Positions 11,701 to 23,404 of a stretch of DNA of 64,000 nt are shown here, piece by piece (the stretch's first letter is position 1; every line of letters starts with the position of its first letter). Under the pieces are notes generated by a model. That model did no database searches. It saw only the letters and a list, made by a program, of their open reading frames with translations, and had not been told where the DNA came from. Both the position numbers and the translations under genes were made by a program. The stretch is from Symsagittifera roscoffensis (Eukaryota; Xenacoelomorpha; Acoela; Convolutidae). Location: positions 62,001 through 126,000 of the forward strand of contig NW_026970991.1 of the NCBI RefSeq assembly GCF_963678635.1, in the 5' to 3' direction.

Positions 11701-12705
11701 TCCGACTGGATGAGACCTCGTTTCGGACTCAGTTTTTATGACATAATGATGGCTTTCCTTTTCTCCGACGGTGAAAAGAACTTGAAGACCGAGACAAATT
11801 TCAGAACCTACTTCAGTGTGCCGTTTTTATCTTCTCCGTCGACCGCAGGCCTGTTTAATGATATGGGAAGGTACCATATGGACGCCTTGTCTATGCCACC
11901 TTACAAGGAAGAAATCGAAGGCGATCCGTATACAAGAATGTACATCGGGATGAAATTAATAACACATACAGCGCATGAAGTGGAGGTAATGACACAACTT
12001 GAGGAGGCTCATAAGCAATTAGCTATGGATCCGAGTTTCGAACTGAAAAATTACTACCCGGCAGACTCGTTTGAACTGTACTCGCCGATGTTTTTGCTTT
12101 TCGAAAGCAGTCGCGATGTGATGTCCAGAACTATTTTTCTGCCTCTCGTAATTGGAGTCTTAGTTCTGCTTCCGCTGTGTTCATGTATTGCTATACCACA
12201 TCCAATTGCAATATTGGCAATATACGTTAATTCAATCATGCTTTTTGTGGAGTTCTTTGCTCTGCAGATGCTACTGGGGACAACACTAAGCAATATATCA
12301 ATGGCCTTTTACTTCGCAATGTATCTATTTGCCATTGATTTCTCTTATTATTCGGTTCATGCTACTTTGAAGTATCTGATGTCAAAAGATGCCGACGATG
12401 GGAACGTCTCAGCAGCGCCTCCGAGTCCTATTCAAGGAATCTCTAGTATGCTGGTATCCTTGCTGGCTTTCGCAATTATTTGTGCGAAGACTTACACAAC
12501 GTTGGCTGTTGTTGTCAGAAACTGTATTTTCGTGTTTGGGATCCTAGGACCCTTACATGAAATTATGTTTGTACCGTGTTTCATGTCGCTTATATTGGCA
12601 ACTAATAAAAAGTACACCGAAGTTGAGCTGAAAGAAGAAGGAGATGAGAAAAATGGAACTCTTGTAGCTGAAGTTAAAGAGAAATCTCAAGATACTGCTA
12701 CCTAA
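8742..12705 (+). CDS. Patched-related (RND/sterol-sensing) membrane protein, 3' part of gene
   Basis: Four exons join in frame: 8,742-9,132, 9,345-9,921, 10,214-10,417 and 11,174-12,705 (TAA). All introns are GT...AG and together they give 900 residues. Exon 1 starts at an acceptor in mid-codon, so the N-terminus and first membrane helix lie further upstream or are lost. The protein has a large Cys- and Asn-rich outside loop (about residues 1-250), a cluster of five helices (about 254-410, the sterol-sensing-like block) and a further helix near 456-476. A second loop follows, then a second cluster of helices (about 710-870) with an acidic residue in the fourth-last helix (AIDFSYYSVH), and a charged tail. 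This two-times-repeated plan is that of the Patched/PTCHD/RND permease superfamily, which moves lipids or sterols or acts as a receptor in the plasma membrane. The acidic residues usual at the end of helix 4 are not clear. Nothing in the sequence says which subfamily it is. Confidence 0.8.
10465..10565 (+). other. Possible alternative terminal exon of the patched-related gene
   Basis: Inside the last intron an AG acceptor at 10,463-10,464 opens a frame in the correct phase from exon 3. It codes for 33 residues (VISNPYAPANDQKWYLSYGG...) and ends at TGA 10,563-10,565. Using it would give a shortened protein with only the first half of the transporter. It may equally be chance intron sequence. 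Confidence 0.25.
10858..11050 (+). mobile_element. tRNA-derived SINE in the intron
   Basis: The head resembles a tRNA: an A box-like TGCCTGAGTGGTTAGGG, an anticodon-like loop CTCTTAA, and a good B box GGTTCGAATCTC at 10,909-10,920. Arm pairing is poor, so it is not a working tRNA gene. The body of about 90 bp is followed by a tail (11,011-11,040) with a small hairpin, GCGAAGC next to GTCGCC, and CTCTGTGTAATAAATAT. The same tail occurs at 21,894-21,930 and 37,092-37,130. Confidence 0.6.
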
Positions 12706-13997
12706 ACCAAAGTGCATTATTTTGGAAACTCAAAAATGCAATCAATTGTTTGGCCATATAATTATATATTTTATTCAATGCGTTGTCGGTGATAAGTTAT
12801 ATTTAATGAGTTATGAAATTATCGGAATATTTTGGTCTTCTTTTTGAATTTGGATTATTTTATTGAACTATTAAAATTCTGCTGAATCTGTTTTTTTTTG
12901 CGGTGAAATACGAGAAAAAACAATCAAGTTTGCATCTGTTTCTTTCTTCCTAGTTTCCACATGTGAATTAAAAGTTTAATATTAATCCGCATCGGTTTTG
13001 CTACTGGCTAAAAATAAAAAGAATCGGGGTATATGTTTTGCTGGAAGTTATTCTTCTGAAGGGAAGTAGTTTTTCAAAAGAAATTTCGAGGGACGCTCAC
13101 GTCATACTTATTGTTTCAAGTGAAAGTTGGCCATTTTGATTTTCGCGACCGACCCTTATACATTTAATCGCGTCAAAACCCTCCATAATTGCTCCAAATT
13201 TTGCTTGTGTCAATTATGACCACATTAGAAAAGGGCGAGAAAATTTTTAGACAAATGATAGAAAATCCTAGATCCTCACCTGCTCTATCAAAAACTAGGC
13301 TAAAATGTTTGCGGTTGTTTTTAGGCTTCTCAGTGGAAAGAAGAAAAACTGATTGATCCAGTTCTTTAATAAGTTAGTTTAAAAAAAGTGTCGAATGATT
13401 CTTTAAATTCAAAACAACCTGAGGTTATTTTTTTGCTTCGGAAATTGCTTCAGGATTCAAAGAAAGCAATCAGCTTTTTTTCCTGGTTTTCTTGAGCTCA
13501 TTAAAGCGATCTCTTTGACTTTTGGCTATGTTCTCAATAGTTGGTGTCTTTTAAGTAAAAAAGAAAGAAGTGTTTTTATTTTATAAACGTTTTGATAGTT
13601 TTTTTTATTTCAGAAGAAAGTTTTTAAATATTGTTCACGCTCTAATTGAATTTTTTGAATTCTCAGCAGAATAAAAAAGTTGCATTTTGATTCAGTTTTC
13701 TTTACATTTTTACGAAAAAAGTGATAATCTTAAACTGTATCGGAAACAGAGTTTCGTCGTGATATGTTTTTTTCTTCGAATAATTGTGTCTGTTTTAATA
13801 AGTGTCTGTTGGCTTTATTTTCTAAAGAATGTACTTTTTGAAGCCTTTGGTTATGCCAAAACAAGAGTTTTGCCATGGAGTTATGTTTTAAATACGAGGT
13901 GTGTTATTTTAGGGACAAATGCTGCAAAATTTGAGTCAAGTGGAGTTCAAAGCCTCTTTTTTGCTTTTGGTTAAATTAATGATTTCAGTCTATGAGA
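12706..13997. other. 3' flank and intergenic DNA, no gene seen
   Basis: AT-rich sequence after the patched-related gene. There are possible polyadenylation words (AATAAA-like) near 13,010. The open stretch at 13,687-13,974 has low-complexity, Phe-rich content and no supporting features. Confidence 0.5.
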
Positions 13998-16900
13998 GAA
14001 ATAAAAAAAAATAGTTAAAGATTTTTTTTTCGATTTGAAATCTTTTCTTTATTGCGGAGTTTTTTTTCTAAAATCAGGGTGTTCGGAAAGTTCTGTGCTA
14101 CTTGCACAGCAACATGTTACTAGTTCAATAATTGGAAAGCAAATTATTGATAGATGCTCAAACGTCTGTTTGGGGATTGCAATATTTACCCTTGCGATCA
14201 GCAAGGGTTTTGAAATCGGGTGCCATACTTTTTTTTCCCGTAAATAACTTTGTTTGCAGAATAGTCAAAATAAGAAATGGTGAATTTTAGTTCAGTTCAT
14301 AATAAATTCAAATTATTGTGCGCCTCTGGCACTTATGGTCTGGAGGTTACGAATCTGCCTGGGACGTTAAAGGTCCTGGGTATGAATCTGACTGAACCGG
14401 AAATTGTTTTTGAAACCGGAAGTTTTTTTATCGGCTGATTTGTTGACTGATTAAGTTTTGTCGGGTTATTTTCCAAATCGTAGCATTGTTTTTTTTTTAC
14501 TGTACGCAATTTACTTTGTTGTTGTTTTTAGTGTTTTGATTTACTTCTGCTATTTGTAATTTTACTATCCTTGACTTCTTACATTTTCTTTTTAGCTTGT
14601 TGTGTTTTCGCTTTAAAAATTTTTTTCTGCACAAATGATCTTTTTATCGTCTCAGTGACATAATTTTGAGTCGTTTTGCAGAAACCTGATTTTAATGCTC
14701 CCCTCTGGATCGCACAACATTTTCAGATTAAAATTCAGATTTTTTGTTGGTTTAAACATTTCCTCCCCCACATACCGCGTTTAATCGCTTTAGGTTCTTC
14801 CTATTAAAAACGGTTACTTTTGTTCTTAAATTTTTTCCTTCCTTAGAAGTGTTGGATATTTGAATACCTGGAAAAAAAACCAAAAATTTGACAGTAACAA
14901 AAACATCTGATGCAAATTCAATTCACCATTAGTCATTTAGAATAGTTAATTATAATTTTTTTGGCAATGAAATGTGGCGTGGTGAACAAATCGACAATTC
15001 TGAACAGATTTGTTCTTCATACTTTACAGCTTAAAATCACGCATTTAGCCGTAATAACACGTAAAACCAATATAAAATTCGGTATTTTGAAAGGGGGAAA
15101 CTGGAAAAGAGCCTTTTTTTCTTCCCGATTTCGATTGAATCAAAGAAAACTCTAAGGCGGTCAACTATGAAATCAGATTAAAATCGTCTCGATGTTTCAT
15201 CGCATATCAAAATTTTTGTCGCAATGTTGAGAAAAAATAGTTTGAATATTTTCGGCTTTTAGACCAAAGTAGACAATAGTAGTGGCTGACCTCCAAATTG
15301 AACAAGAATTCCGGCATTTAACTTCTTGGAAAAGTTTTACCACTCGTTTTTGCATTTTTCACCTAAATCAGTAGCCTTTTCTAGAAATGAATTATCTGGA
15401 AATTTAGGCAGAAATAAAAAAAATAGTAAAAGATTTTTTTTTCGATATGAAATCTTTTCTTTATTGCGGAGTTTTTTTCTAAAATCATGGTGTTCGGAAA
15501 GTTCTGTGCTGCTTGCACAGCAACAGTTTACTAGTTCAATAATTGGAAAGCAAATTTTTGATGGATCCTCAAACGTCTGTTTGGGGATTGCAATATTTAC
15601 CCTTGCGATCAGCAAGGGTTTTGAAATCGGGTGCCATACTTTTTTTTCCCGTAAATAACTTTGTTTGCAGAATAGTCAAAATAAGAAATGGTGAATTTTA
15701 GTTCAGTTCATAATAAATTCAAATTATTGTGCGCCTCTGGCACTTATGGTCTGGAGGTTACGAATCTGCCTGGGACGTTAAAGGTCCTGGGTATGAATCT
15801 GACTGAACCGGAAATTGTTTTTGAAACCGGAAGTTTTTTTATCGGCTGATTTGTTGACTGATTAAGTTTTGTCGGGTTGTTTTCCAAATCGTAGCATTGT
15901 TTTTTTTTACTGTACGCAATTTACTTTGTTGTTGTTTTTAGTGTTTTGATTTACTTCTGCTATTTGTAATTTTACTATCCTTGACTTCTTACATTTTCTT
16001 TTTAGCTTGTTGTGTTTTCGCTTTAAAAATTTTTTTCTGCACAAATGATCTTTTTATCGGCTCAGTGACATAATTTTGAGTCGTTTTGCAGAAACCTGAT
16101 AATTTCATGCTCCCCTCTGGATCGCACAACATTTTCAAATTAAAATTCAGATTTTTTGTTGGTTTAAACATTTCCTCCCCCACATACCGCGTTTAATCGC
16201 TTTAGGTTCTTCCTATTAAAAACGGTTACTTTTGTTCTTAAATTTTTTCCTTCCTTAGAAGTGTTGGATATTTGAATACCTGGAAAAAAAACCAAAAATT
16301 TGACAGTAACAAAAACATCTGATGCAAATTCAATTCACCATTAGTCATTTAGAATAGTTAATTATAATTTTTTTGGCAATGAAATGTGGCGTGGTGAACA
16401 AATCGACAATTCTGAACAGATTTGCTCTTCATACTTTACAGCGTAAAATCACGCATTTAGCCGTAATAACACGTAAAACCAATATAAAACTCGGTATTTT
16501 GAAAGGGGGAAACTGGAAAAGAGCCTTTTTTTCTTCCCGATTTCGATTGAATCAAAGAAAACTCTAAGGCGGTCAACTATGAAATCAGATTAAAATCGTC
16601 TCGATGTTTCATCGCATATCAAAATTTTTGTCGCAATGTTGAGAAAAAAAAGTTTGAATATTTTCGGCTTTTAGACCAAAGTAGACAATAGTAGTGGCTG
16701 ACCTCCAAATTGAACAAGAATTCCGGCATTTAACTTCTTGGAAAAGTTTTACCACTCGTTTTTGCATTTTTCACCTAAATCAGTAGCCTTTTCTAGAAAT
16801 GAATTATCTGGAAATTTAGGCAGAAATAAAAAAAAATAGTTAAAGATTTTTTTTTCGATATGAAATCTTTTCTTTATTGCGGAGTTTTTTTCTAAAATCA

Positions 16901-17783
16901 TGGTGTTCGGAAAGTTCTGTGCTGCTTGCACAGCAACAGTTTACTAGTTCAATAATTGGAAAGCAAATTATTGATGGATCCTCAAACGTATTTTTGGGGA
17001 TTGCAATATTTACCCTTGCGATCAGCAAGGGTTTTGAAATCGGGTGCCAGACTTTTTTTCTCGTAAATAACTTTGTTTGCAGAATAGTCAAAATAAGAAA
17101 TGGTGAATTTTAGTTCAGTTCATAAAAAATTCAAATTATTTTGAGCCTCTGGCACTTTTGGTCTGGAGGTTACGAATCTGCCTGGGACGTTAAAGGTCCT
17201 GGGTATGAATCTGACTGAACCGGAAATTTTTTTTGAAACCGGAAGTTTTTTTATCGGCTGATTTGTTGACAGATTAAGTTTTGTCGGGTTATTTTCCACA
17301 TCGTAGCATTGTTTTTTTTACTGTACGCAATTTACATTGTTGTTGTTTTTATTGTTTTGATTTACTTCTGCTATTTGTAATTTTACTATCCTTGACTTCT
17401 TACATTTTCTTTTTAGTTTGTCGTGTTTTCGCTTTAAAATTTTATTCTGCACAAATGATCATTTTATCGGCTCAGTGACCTAATTTTGAGTCGTTTTGAA
17501 GAAACCTGATTTTAATGCTCACCTCTGGATCGCACAACATTTTCAGATTAAAATTCAGATTTTTTGTTGGTTTAAGCATTTCCTCCCCCACATTTCGCGT
17601 TTAATCGTTTTAGTTTCTTCCTATTAAAAACGGTTACTTTTTTTCTTAAATTTTTTCCTTCCTTAGAAGTGTTGGATATTTGAATACCTGGAAAAAAGAC
17701 CGAAAATTTGACATTAACAAAAACATCTGATGCAAATTCAATTCACCATTAGTCATTTGGAATAGTTACTTATAATTTTTTTG
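13998..17783. repeat. Tandem repeat of a 1.41-kb unit, 2.7 copies
   Basis: Units begin with GAAATAAAAAAAAATAGT at about 13,998, 15,411 and 16,822. The first two are complete (about 1,412 bp each); the third stops at about 17,783, after TATAATTTTTTTG. Copies differ by only a few per cent, so the amplification is recent. Every copy holds the same short frames (for example MKSFLYCGVFF... and MAMKCGVVNKS...). They change by indels between copies and lack domain features, so I do not call them genes. Each copy also holds a tRNA-like segment. Confidence 0.9.
14319..14392 (+). repeat. tRNA-like segment inside the 1.41-kb repeat (also near 15,730 and 17,140)
   Basis: The block starting GTGCGCCTCTGGCACTTATG has an A box-like part and a B box-like GGGTATGAATCTGA about 60 bp later, as in tRNA-derived SINE heads. 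It is followed by CCGGAA...TTTGAAACCGG. Arm pairing is too weak for a real tRNA. Its presence in each unit suggests a SINE was captured before the unit was amplified. Confidence 0.4.
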
Positions 17784-18138
17784 AGCGTTATTTGTATTCG
17801 TTTTCATTCTGTACTTGGTGTTAGACATGGCGCAGATTCATAATTCATACATTTGCCATCCATTTATCTGTGTTTCATAGCATTTCCCGAGATTTTCTTA
17901 ATCTTTCGATATCAATTCCTTGCCATAATAAATTCATTTCAGTGAATTTTTCGTTAGTGATATATCATACTTCATTTGTTCTCAACCCAATGTCACGAAA
18001 TCTTCTTCCTAGATATCTTCTGTTCATTTTCGGGAAATCTTTCGGCAAAAAGTTCATTTTCGATTTCACTCCCAACTAGCTTCGTAACAGACTTAATTCA
18101 TGCAGAAACCAGTTCATTATGTAATCTGCTAGCTACAG
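17784..18138. other. Downstream flank of the sulfotransferase-like gene
   Basis: No gene seen. It begins where the third tandem copy breaks off and ends at the stop codon of the minus-strand gene. Confidence 0.5.
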
Positions 18139-19092
18139 CTATTGATATTCTGAGGGTCTCGTCTTGTTTAATGCACGATAAGGGTTATAACCAAAAGCGA
18201 GATAGTCGAACCTATACAACCAAATAAGCTTCTTGAGTAGATTTGAGCTCATTTCTTTCGCGTCAATAGTGTCAAAATAGTTGAGAGCCTTCTGAAAAGA
18301 TCCGTAAGCTTCGTCTTTTGACTCTTGACTCAAGTAATCTTCTGTGTATTTCATTTTAATCTCCTCGCCAAAATCGTGAGCCAAAAAATTGAAATCGGAG
18401 TCGAAGTTCTCAAATCTTCCGATGAAACTCAGTTCTGATGTGCATACGTTGCAAATATCGATTTGAGCTGGAAACCTTTTCTTGTCTTTTTTATTAATTA
18501 TATAAGTGAGGATATCGTCTAAAGTCAGTTTAGGTACATTTTGATCGTTTTTGACAATAACTTCATCAAAAAATGACTCAATTGCAAAATGTACAGGATC
18601 TTTTACAAACATAAACCCGAATGACGATTGTTTGTCGCCGTACTTTTTCAATTTTAATTCGTTCTCGCGTTCATTTGATCCGCTGGACGTGAAGTAGTTT
18701 TCGCCACAGCCGAACTTAACAGAATTACTTTGATAAAATGAATATTCAGATTTTTCGATTTCGATACTATTTTTTAATTTTGAGCCATGTCTCATGCAGA
18801 AGTTTTTCAGAACTTTTTTTCGAATTTTTTGAATACGCCTTGGAGAATATTGGCTTATTTCCAAATCCACTGCATATACTTTGAAAGGTGGAAAAAGGTC
18901 GGAGAATTCGTGGTTTAGTTTCTCAATGTTCACTAGTGACTTCTGAAATTCTCGGTAATTTGTAAATTTTTGGGTCGTCGGTGATGGCGGTTCGTTTGGC
19001 GTGGTGATTTGCAACACTTTAATGAAGAATACCCAAGATACTGAGCAGAGGGTCAGATAAAGAAGCCATTTTACCAGTGTGCGTTTTTTCAT
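18139..19092 (-). CDS. Carbohydrate sulfotransferase-like type II membrane protein
   Basis: An uninterrupted 317-residue frame from ATG (complement of 19,090-19,092). A short basic N-terminus (MKKRTLVKW) precedes one membrane helix (about residues 6-28), then a Ser/Pro/Thr stem and a luminal domain, as in Golgi type II enzymes. The FMFVKDP block (160-166) matches the family's 3'-phosphate-binding region, which usually reads FVRDP followed by an Arg and a Ser. DICNVC...FIGRFE (about 212-228) and the C-terminal DYLAFGY (296-302) match the conserved ends of the chondroitin/HNK-1 type family (Sulfotransfer_2). This group transfers sulfate from PAPS to glycans. The 5'-phosphosulfate loop, normally a Lys/Arg-rich motif ending in a WK pair, is only partly kept (VKFGCGENYF), and the Arg after DP is missing. 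It may be a divergent or inactive member. The gene is intronless, which can also mean a retrocopy. Confidence 0.65.
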   Translation of the reverse strand: MKKRTLVKWLLYLTLCSVSWVFFIKVLQITTPNEPPSPTTQKFTNYREFQKSLVNIEKLNHEFSDLFPPFKVYAVDLEISQYSPRRIQKIRKKVLKNFCMRHGSKLKNSIEIEKSEYSFYQSNSVKFGCGENYFTSSGSNERENELKLKKYGDKQSSFGFMFVKDPVHFAIESFFDEVIVKNDQNVPKLTLDDILTYIINKKDKKRFPAQIDICNVCTSELSFIGRFENFDSDFNFLAHDFGEEIKMKYTEDYLSQESKDEAYGSFQKALNYFDTIDAKEMSSNLLKKLIWLYRFDYLAFGYNPYRALNKTRPSEYQ

Positions 19093-21114
19093 GATGGTGT
19101 TTTTCAAAAATTTTTCAATGTCAAACTAATTTTACATCTTCTTGAATTGAATAAACTTATGCTTATAATTAAACGCAAATAGATAAATAAACAAATCCTA
19201 GAAATATTAGTTAAAATTTTTGGCAACCTCAGTTAATTTTGTGTCCTCAAAGTATCGAATTTTAGCGGGTTCAGAATAAGACGTCAATAAAACTCATAAT
19301 CAAGCAATCGAATTCGTGTTTAATACTTCCCATAATTGAACGCTCTCTTGTGTTTTTCAATGGAAACCGCAAAACACTTCCTAAACTGAATGTGATGTGT
19401 AGATTTAGTTCTCAAAAGCTCCACGCGCTGTAAATTTCTGATGATAATCGAAGAGAAAACAGTCTAGTTCAGAAGTCTTTTTGGTACGAAATGAAATCTA
19501 AAAATGACACAGTTTTTGTGAAGTCACTCGATAAAGATAGCCTTCGCTTGTTAAGATGACTTCCAGTACGATGATAATTGAACAAATGATTTCCGAGCCG
19601 AGTGAAAAGAACTAAGTGTCTGCCTTTATAATTAATTGATAAAGTCTTGTTGATAAAAAATCAAAACAAATGAAAACATAGGAATAGATTTCTCGTTAAT
19701 TTTTTGATAATCAAACTTAAAATATGCGATCAACTGTGTTTTATGCGCGACTTTTTTCCATATGTCAACTACTTGACTCGCATATGTTCATTTCATTTTT
19801 TGTTTCATTTTTAGCATAGCTGAAATAAGCACTTCATATATTTCGTGGTGTTTTATTTTGTTAATATTTTTGGCAAATCGATTCTAAAATTGAGCTTAGA
19901 GTGCTAGGTGATAAAGCGTGAGCCAAAAAAATATAATTTTTTCTTACAAAATAAGCTAAAGACTCAAAAGCGATTATTTTCGTCGTTTTTCGGCATTTTT
20001 TTTCAGTGGTGCTGGCGGGTTGCAAACTAGGGTCGTTTTAATTTTTCAGCAGAGCTCGCGAAATCTAAATGGCAGATTCGAAAGAGAATTAACAGCTCTT
20101 TCTCTTTTTTTATCTAATGCAATCCCTCTTTCTAGAAGAAAAAATAGGGAAAGTAGACAAATTGCAAAAAATATATATATTTTTAAATCGATTCGATTAA
20201 GTTCTGCATTTGAGTTTTGTTTCTTAATTAGTTTTGGTCGCTACATTTAACTTGTATTAATCGGCTATCTTTGTTTTTCATTGCAAATAACTGTGGAGGG
20301 GACATGCAAAGCAACTGGAAAACCTTGTTGTTCTGACCACTCGAAGAATGGAAAGGAATTTTAGTTTCGGGTAGTTCTTTTTCGCCAATTCGGCCTGGCT
20401 CAAAGAAAGCTCCTAAGGGATCAAATTTGGTTTCATTTAAGAGCCTTTTTGGTCGTAATTTGCTTTTGTAAAAATCAAAAAAATTTTTCTTGAAGAAAAA
20501 CTGGTTTGGATTTTTTATTTGCAGATTAATGTTGACGAAATTTAGACAAAATTGGCTGACATCCCAATTCAACTCGGCTGCAATTTGATAATTTTCAAAG
20601 TTTTTATTTAGCTTTTCTTTTGTCGTTTTTTAGCTAATTTAGTCATCTTTTGCAAATGTTTTCTTGAGTTAGCATGGTTGGACCATTCTGGGCAACTTGC
20701 ACTGCACATTATTAAGCTATATATTTAAAAACTTAAATAAATGTTAAAACTAGACAAATTATCTTTTTTGTCCTGATTATTAAAACCTGCTTCGAGCCTC
20801 GCCTAACTCATGCTTCAACGTTTACACGGAACTAGGTAGCGTCATTTAGTTTGAAATCATCTATCTACGCATTGTGTTATTGGTTTTTCATGTGACACAT
20901 GTTTAAAAAGTCTTTTGCAATACCAATATTTTGCATGGTTTAATATTTTTTACTTAAGTCACAAGCAATGCTTGTTTATAGTATGAACTATCTTTTGTTT
21001 TCCAACCTAAGTCGCAAATATTGTTGCGTTAAAAAGAGTTCATTTTGAAAGTGTTCGTTTTGATCAAAAAACAGCTATTAAGTACAGCCAATGCTAAGGA
21101 TTTTAACACAGAAT
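19093..21114. other. Intergenic, no gene seen
   Basis: Upstream flank of the minus-strand gene and AT-rich DNA. The longest open stretch (20,228-20,572, minus) has a protein-like composition but no ATG at its start and no recognisable motif. Confidence 0.5.
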
Positions 21115-21288
21115 ATTTTTGCTCCGACTTTGGTAACAAGAGTAACGGAAAATTTGTGCTCGGCGTGGGTTTTTTTCTTCAGATAAATTTCGACTTTTTA
21201 ACTAGCTTTTTTTGACATTTTTTTTATATCATTCGAAAGCTATTGTTGTCTTGAGCTTAAATTTGAAAAGATATTTCAGCTGTGATCA
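21115..21288 (+). mobile_element. Truncated MITE copy
   Basis: From GCTCCGACTTTGG onward this segment matches the left part of the MITE at 25,141 (GAGTAACGG, TTTGTGCTCG, ATTGTTGTCTTGAGCT, AAATTTGAAAAGATATTT, TGTGATCAT). The match stops exactly where the tetranucleotide microsatellite begins. Confidence 0.65.
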
Positions 21289-21300
21289 TCTATCTATCTG

Positions 21301-21369
<69 letters not shown>
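21289..21369. repeat. (TCTA)n microsatellite
   Basis: About 20 tetranucleotide repeats with one TCTG variant near the left end. It replaces the right part of a MITE copy. Confidence 0.97.
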
Positions 21370-23404
21370 TATTTAATTGGCATTTCATGTGACGCATGTT
21401 TAAGAAGTCCCTATGTTGACATGTTTAAGAGAATTCTATGTTTGCATGATCAAACTTTTTCAACGTATTATTTTTTGCATGTTTAACGAAAGTGTTCTTG
21501 CACGTTTAAGCTATATCGTACATTAAAACGCTTTAGAATTTTCATTTGGCACATGTTCAAGAAGTCCCTATGTTGGCCAAAACCTTGCAAGGGTTGAAAA
21601 ATTTATTCAAGTCAGCGTTTCAAAATCAATTGGAGCTCGAATGCGCTTCAACTCTTACATTTTTTCTGTATTCCCAACGTAAAACTATCGAAGTTTTTGT
21701 TTCACAATTTACTTGATTAAATTTGAATTTCTCAACCCCATAGTGGGGTGCTATCAGGGTACAATCTGGGGTTGCAAATCTAGCCTCCAAGTGTGACTGC
21801 TCAAATCCTTATGGTTTTCGAGATATGGCGTTTTTAATGATTTTGTCATTTTTTTTCTTCAAATATCGGTCACATTTTTGCAAATATCGGTCTTGTGTAT
21901 GCGAAGTGCAACTTCGCCTCTGTGTGTCTGTGTGAAATAATGTTTGCCAATGTTGAAATACTTCTGTTTGCTGCTAGTACGAACAGTAGTAGTGTAAAGT
22001 AGTGAACAGTTGTAGTGTAAAGTGCTCGAGACAATCTACGGTTATCAGCATACATATGATGAATCGCGCATGCTTCAACATGACAATTTTCCCTTTTTCG
22101 CAGCGCAGTTTTTTTTAGCTTCTTGTTTCAGTGTTCATTATTAACAAATTTTGGCCTGTACTACAGATAACATACTTTGCCATAATGGCTAAAAAATGTC
22201 TGAGGTGGCATCTCCTCAAATGTCTTGAAAGCTTGGAAAAAATGGGAAATTTTTTCGTATTTGGGATTTGATTGTCGCCTAATGAGGTCCTGATCTTCTG
22301 TTTTATTTTTTTATTCTTAATTTGATGGCAATGTTGAAAATGGCAATGTTTGTCAATTACTAGATTCCGTTTTAGGCTTCACGTTGTGAGGTTAAGACAG
22401 GATGCTTCATAACTCATTAGATTTGGAGAAATGACTTTTTAATTATTTTGTAGGTTTGTCTGTTTTGAGTCAAGGTAGATTTAGCAAACTTAACGATGTT
22501 ATCAAAGCGGATCAGGGCCAAAACAATTTTTCTCAGTTAAATAGTAAAATCGGGATCCAAAATTTCAAAATCGGGATCCAAAAATGCATCTTTTTAAATT
22601 TACTTAAATTAGAAAATGGAAACCGCCTTCAGATGCCCTTGGTCTCTGTGCTTTGATATATATGGCAATATAGTTTTTATGGAAGCAATTTACAGATTCA
22701 ACAATGTGTTTATGCATCGTTTGTGCGAGTCTTGAGCTATTTTTTGTTTTTGGAGGGGTATGCTGTGCGAAAATCAATATTTCCAAACTGGAATCTGACT
22801 AATTTAAACGAACATAAACCTCACTCTCATGTGATCTCTTGATTTACCTCTGAGCGCTTATTTTTTGATGATGTTGTATGTAATTCTCGATTTAATTGTT
22901 GAAAATTTTAGGCAGCCTGACCATCGATGAATGGTTTTATCTAATTCTTGCAGTATACCAATTACGAGCACACTCATCGCACAAACACGACCACTACGCA
23001 ATACTACACATCCGCCCATAACTATGGGATCAGATCAGCGAGAAAATTTCGGTTCCAAAAAAGAGATAGTTAGAAAGATAAAAGTCTGATGTATCCACAA
23101 ACATCAGTTGAAATAACAACAAAGTAGATTCCCAGAAGTAAAAATTAGAGATTGGACGCGACTTGGCATCTCAATTAGGATACGGTTATTGTACTCGTCC
23201 TAATTTTTGTTTGAGTATAATTAACAACCGAAAGAAAATAGAGTGTCCACTGTGTCACGTAGTATTTCACGACACAAAACTTCACGACTCTTCAGTTGTC
23301 AAATCCGACAGAGTTGGTTTTAAGGTGCGTATAGAAAGGCTCTCATAGTGGCTGCGATGCTGAGCCACTGCTGAAATGAAGACTGATGCAGAACGGCTCT
23401 TGCC
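21370..23404. other. Intergenic, repeat fragments only
   Basis: It holds a single member of the dispersed ~130-bp repeat (21,738-21,850), a SINE tail (21,894-21,930, with hairpin GCGAAGTGCAACTTCGC), and a block at 21,950-22,205 that recurs, diverged, at 23,756-23,965 (ACGGTTATCAGC, TTTCAGTGTTCATT, TTAACAAATTTTG). A further weak member of the ~130-bp family lies near 22,375-22,450. The small frame at 23,163 (GYGYCTRPNF...CPLCHVVFH) has two Cys pairs but is too short to call. Confidence 0.55.

Noticed and set aside
14035..17113. Small frames repeated in each 1.41-kb unit (MKSFLYCGVFF..., MAMKCGVVNKS...)
   Set aside because: They are repeated only because the DNA is; lengths differ between copies through indels, and no motif is seen.
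20228..20572. 114-codon minus-strand frame with protein-like composition
   Set aside because: It starts with TTG, has no early ATG, no clear acceptor and no motif. It could be an exon but I cannot support it.
21289..21369. Possible CRISPR-like or regulatory repeat
   Set aside because: Simple TCTA microsatellite in an animal genome, with no spacers.
23163..23348. 61-codon frame with CPLCHVVFH, zinc-finger-like
   Set aside because: Only one full Cys pair and one partial one; too short, and within diverged repeats.
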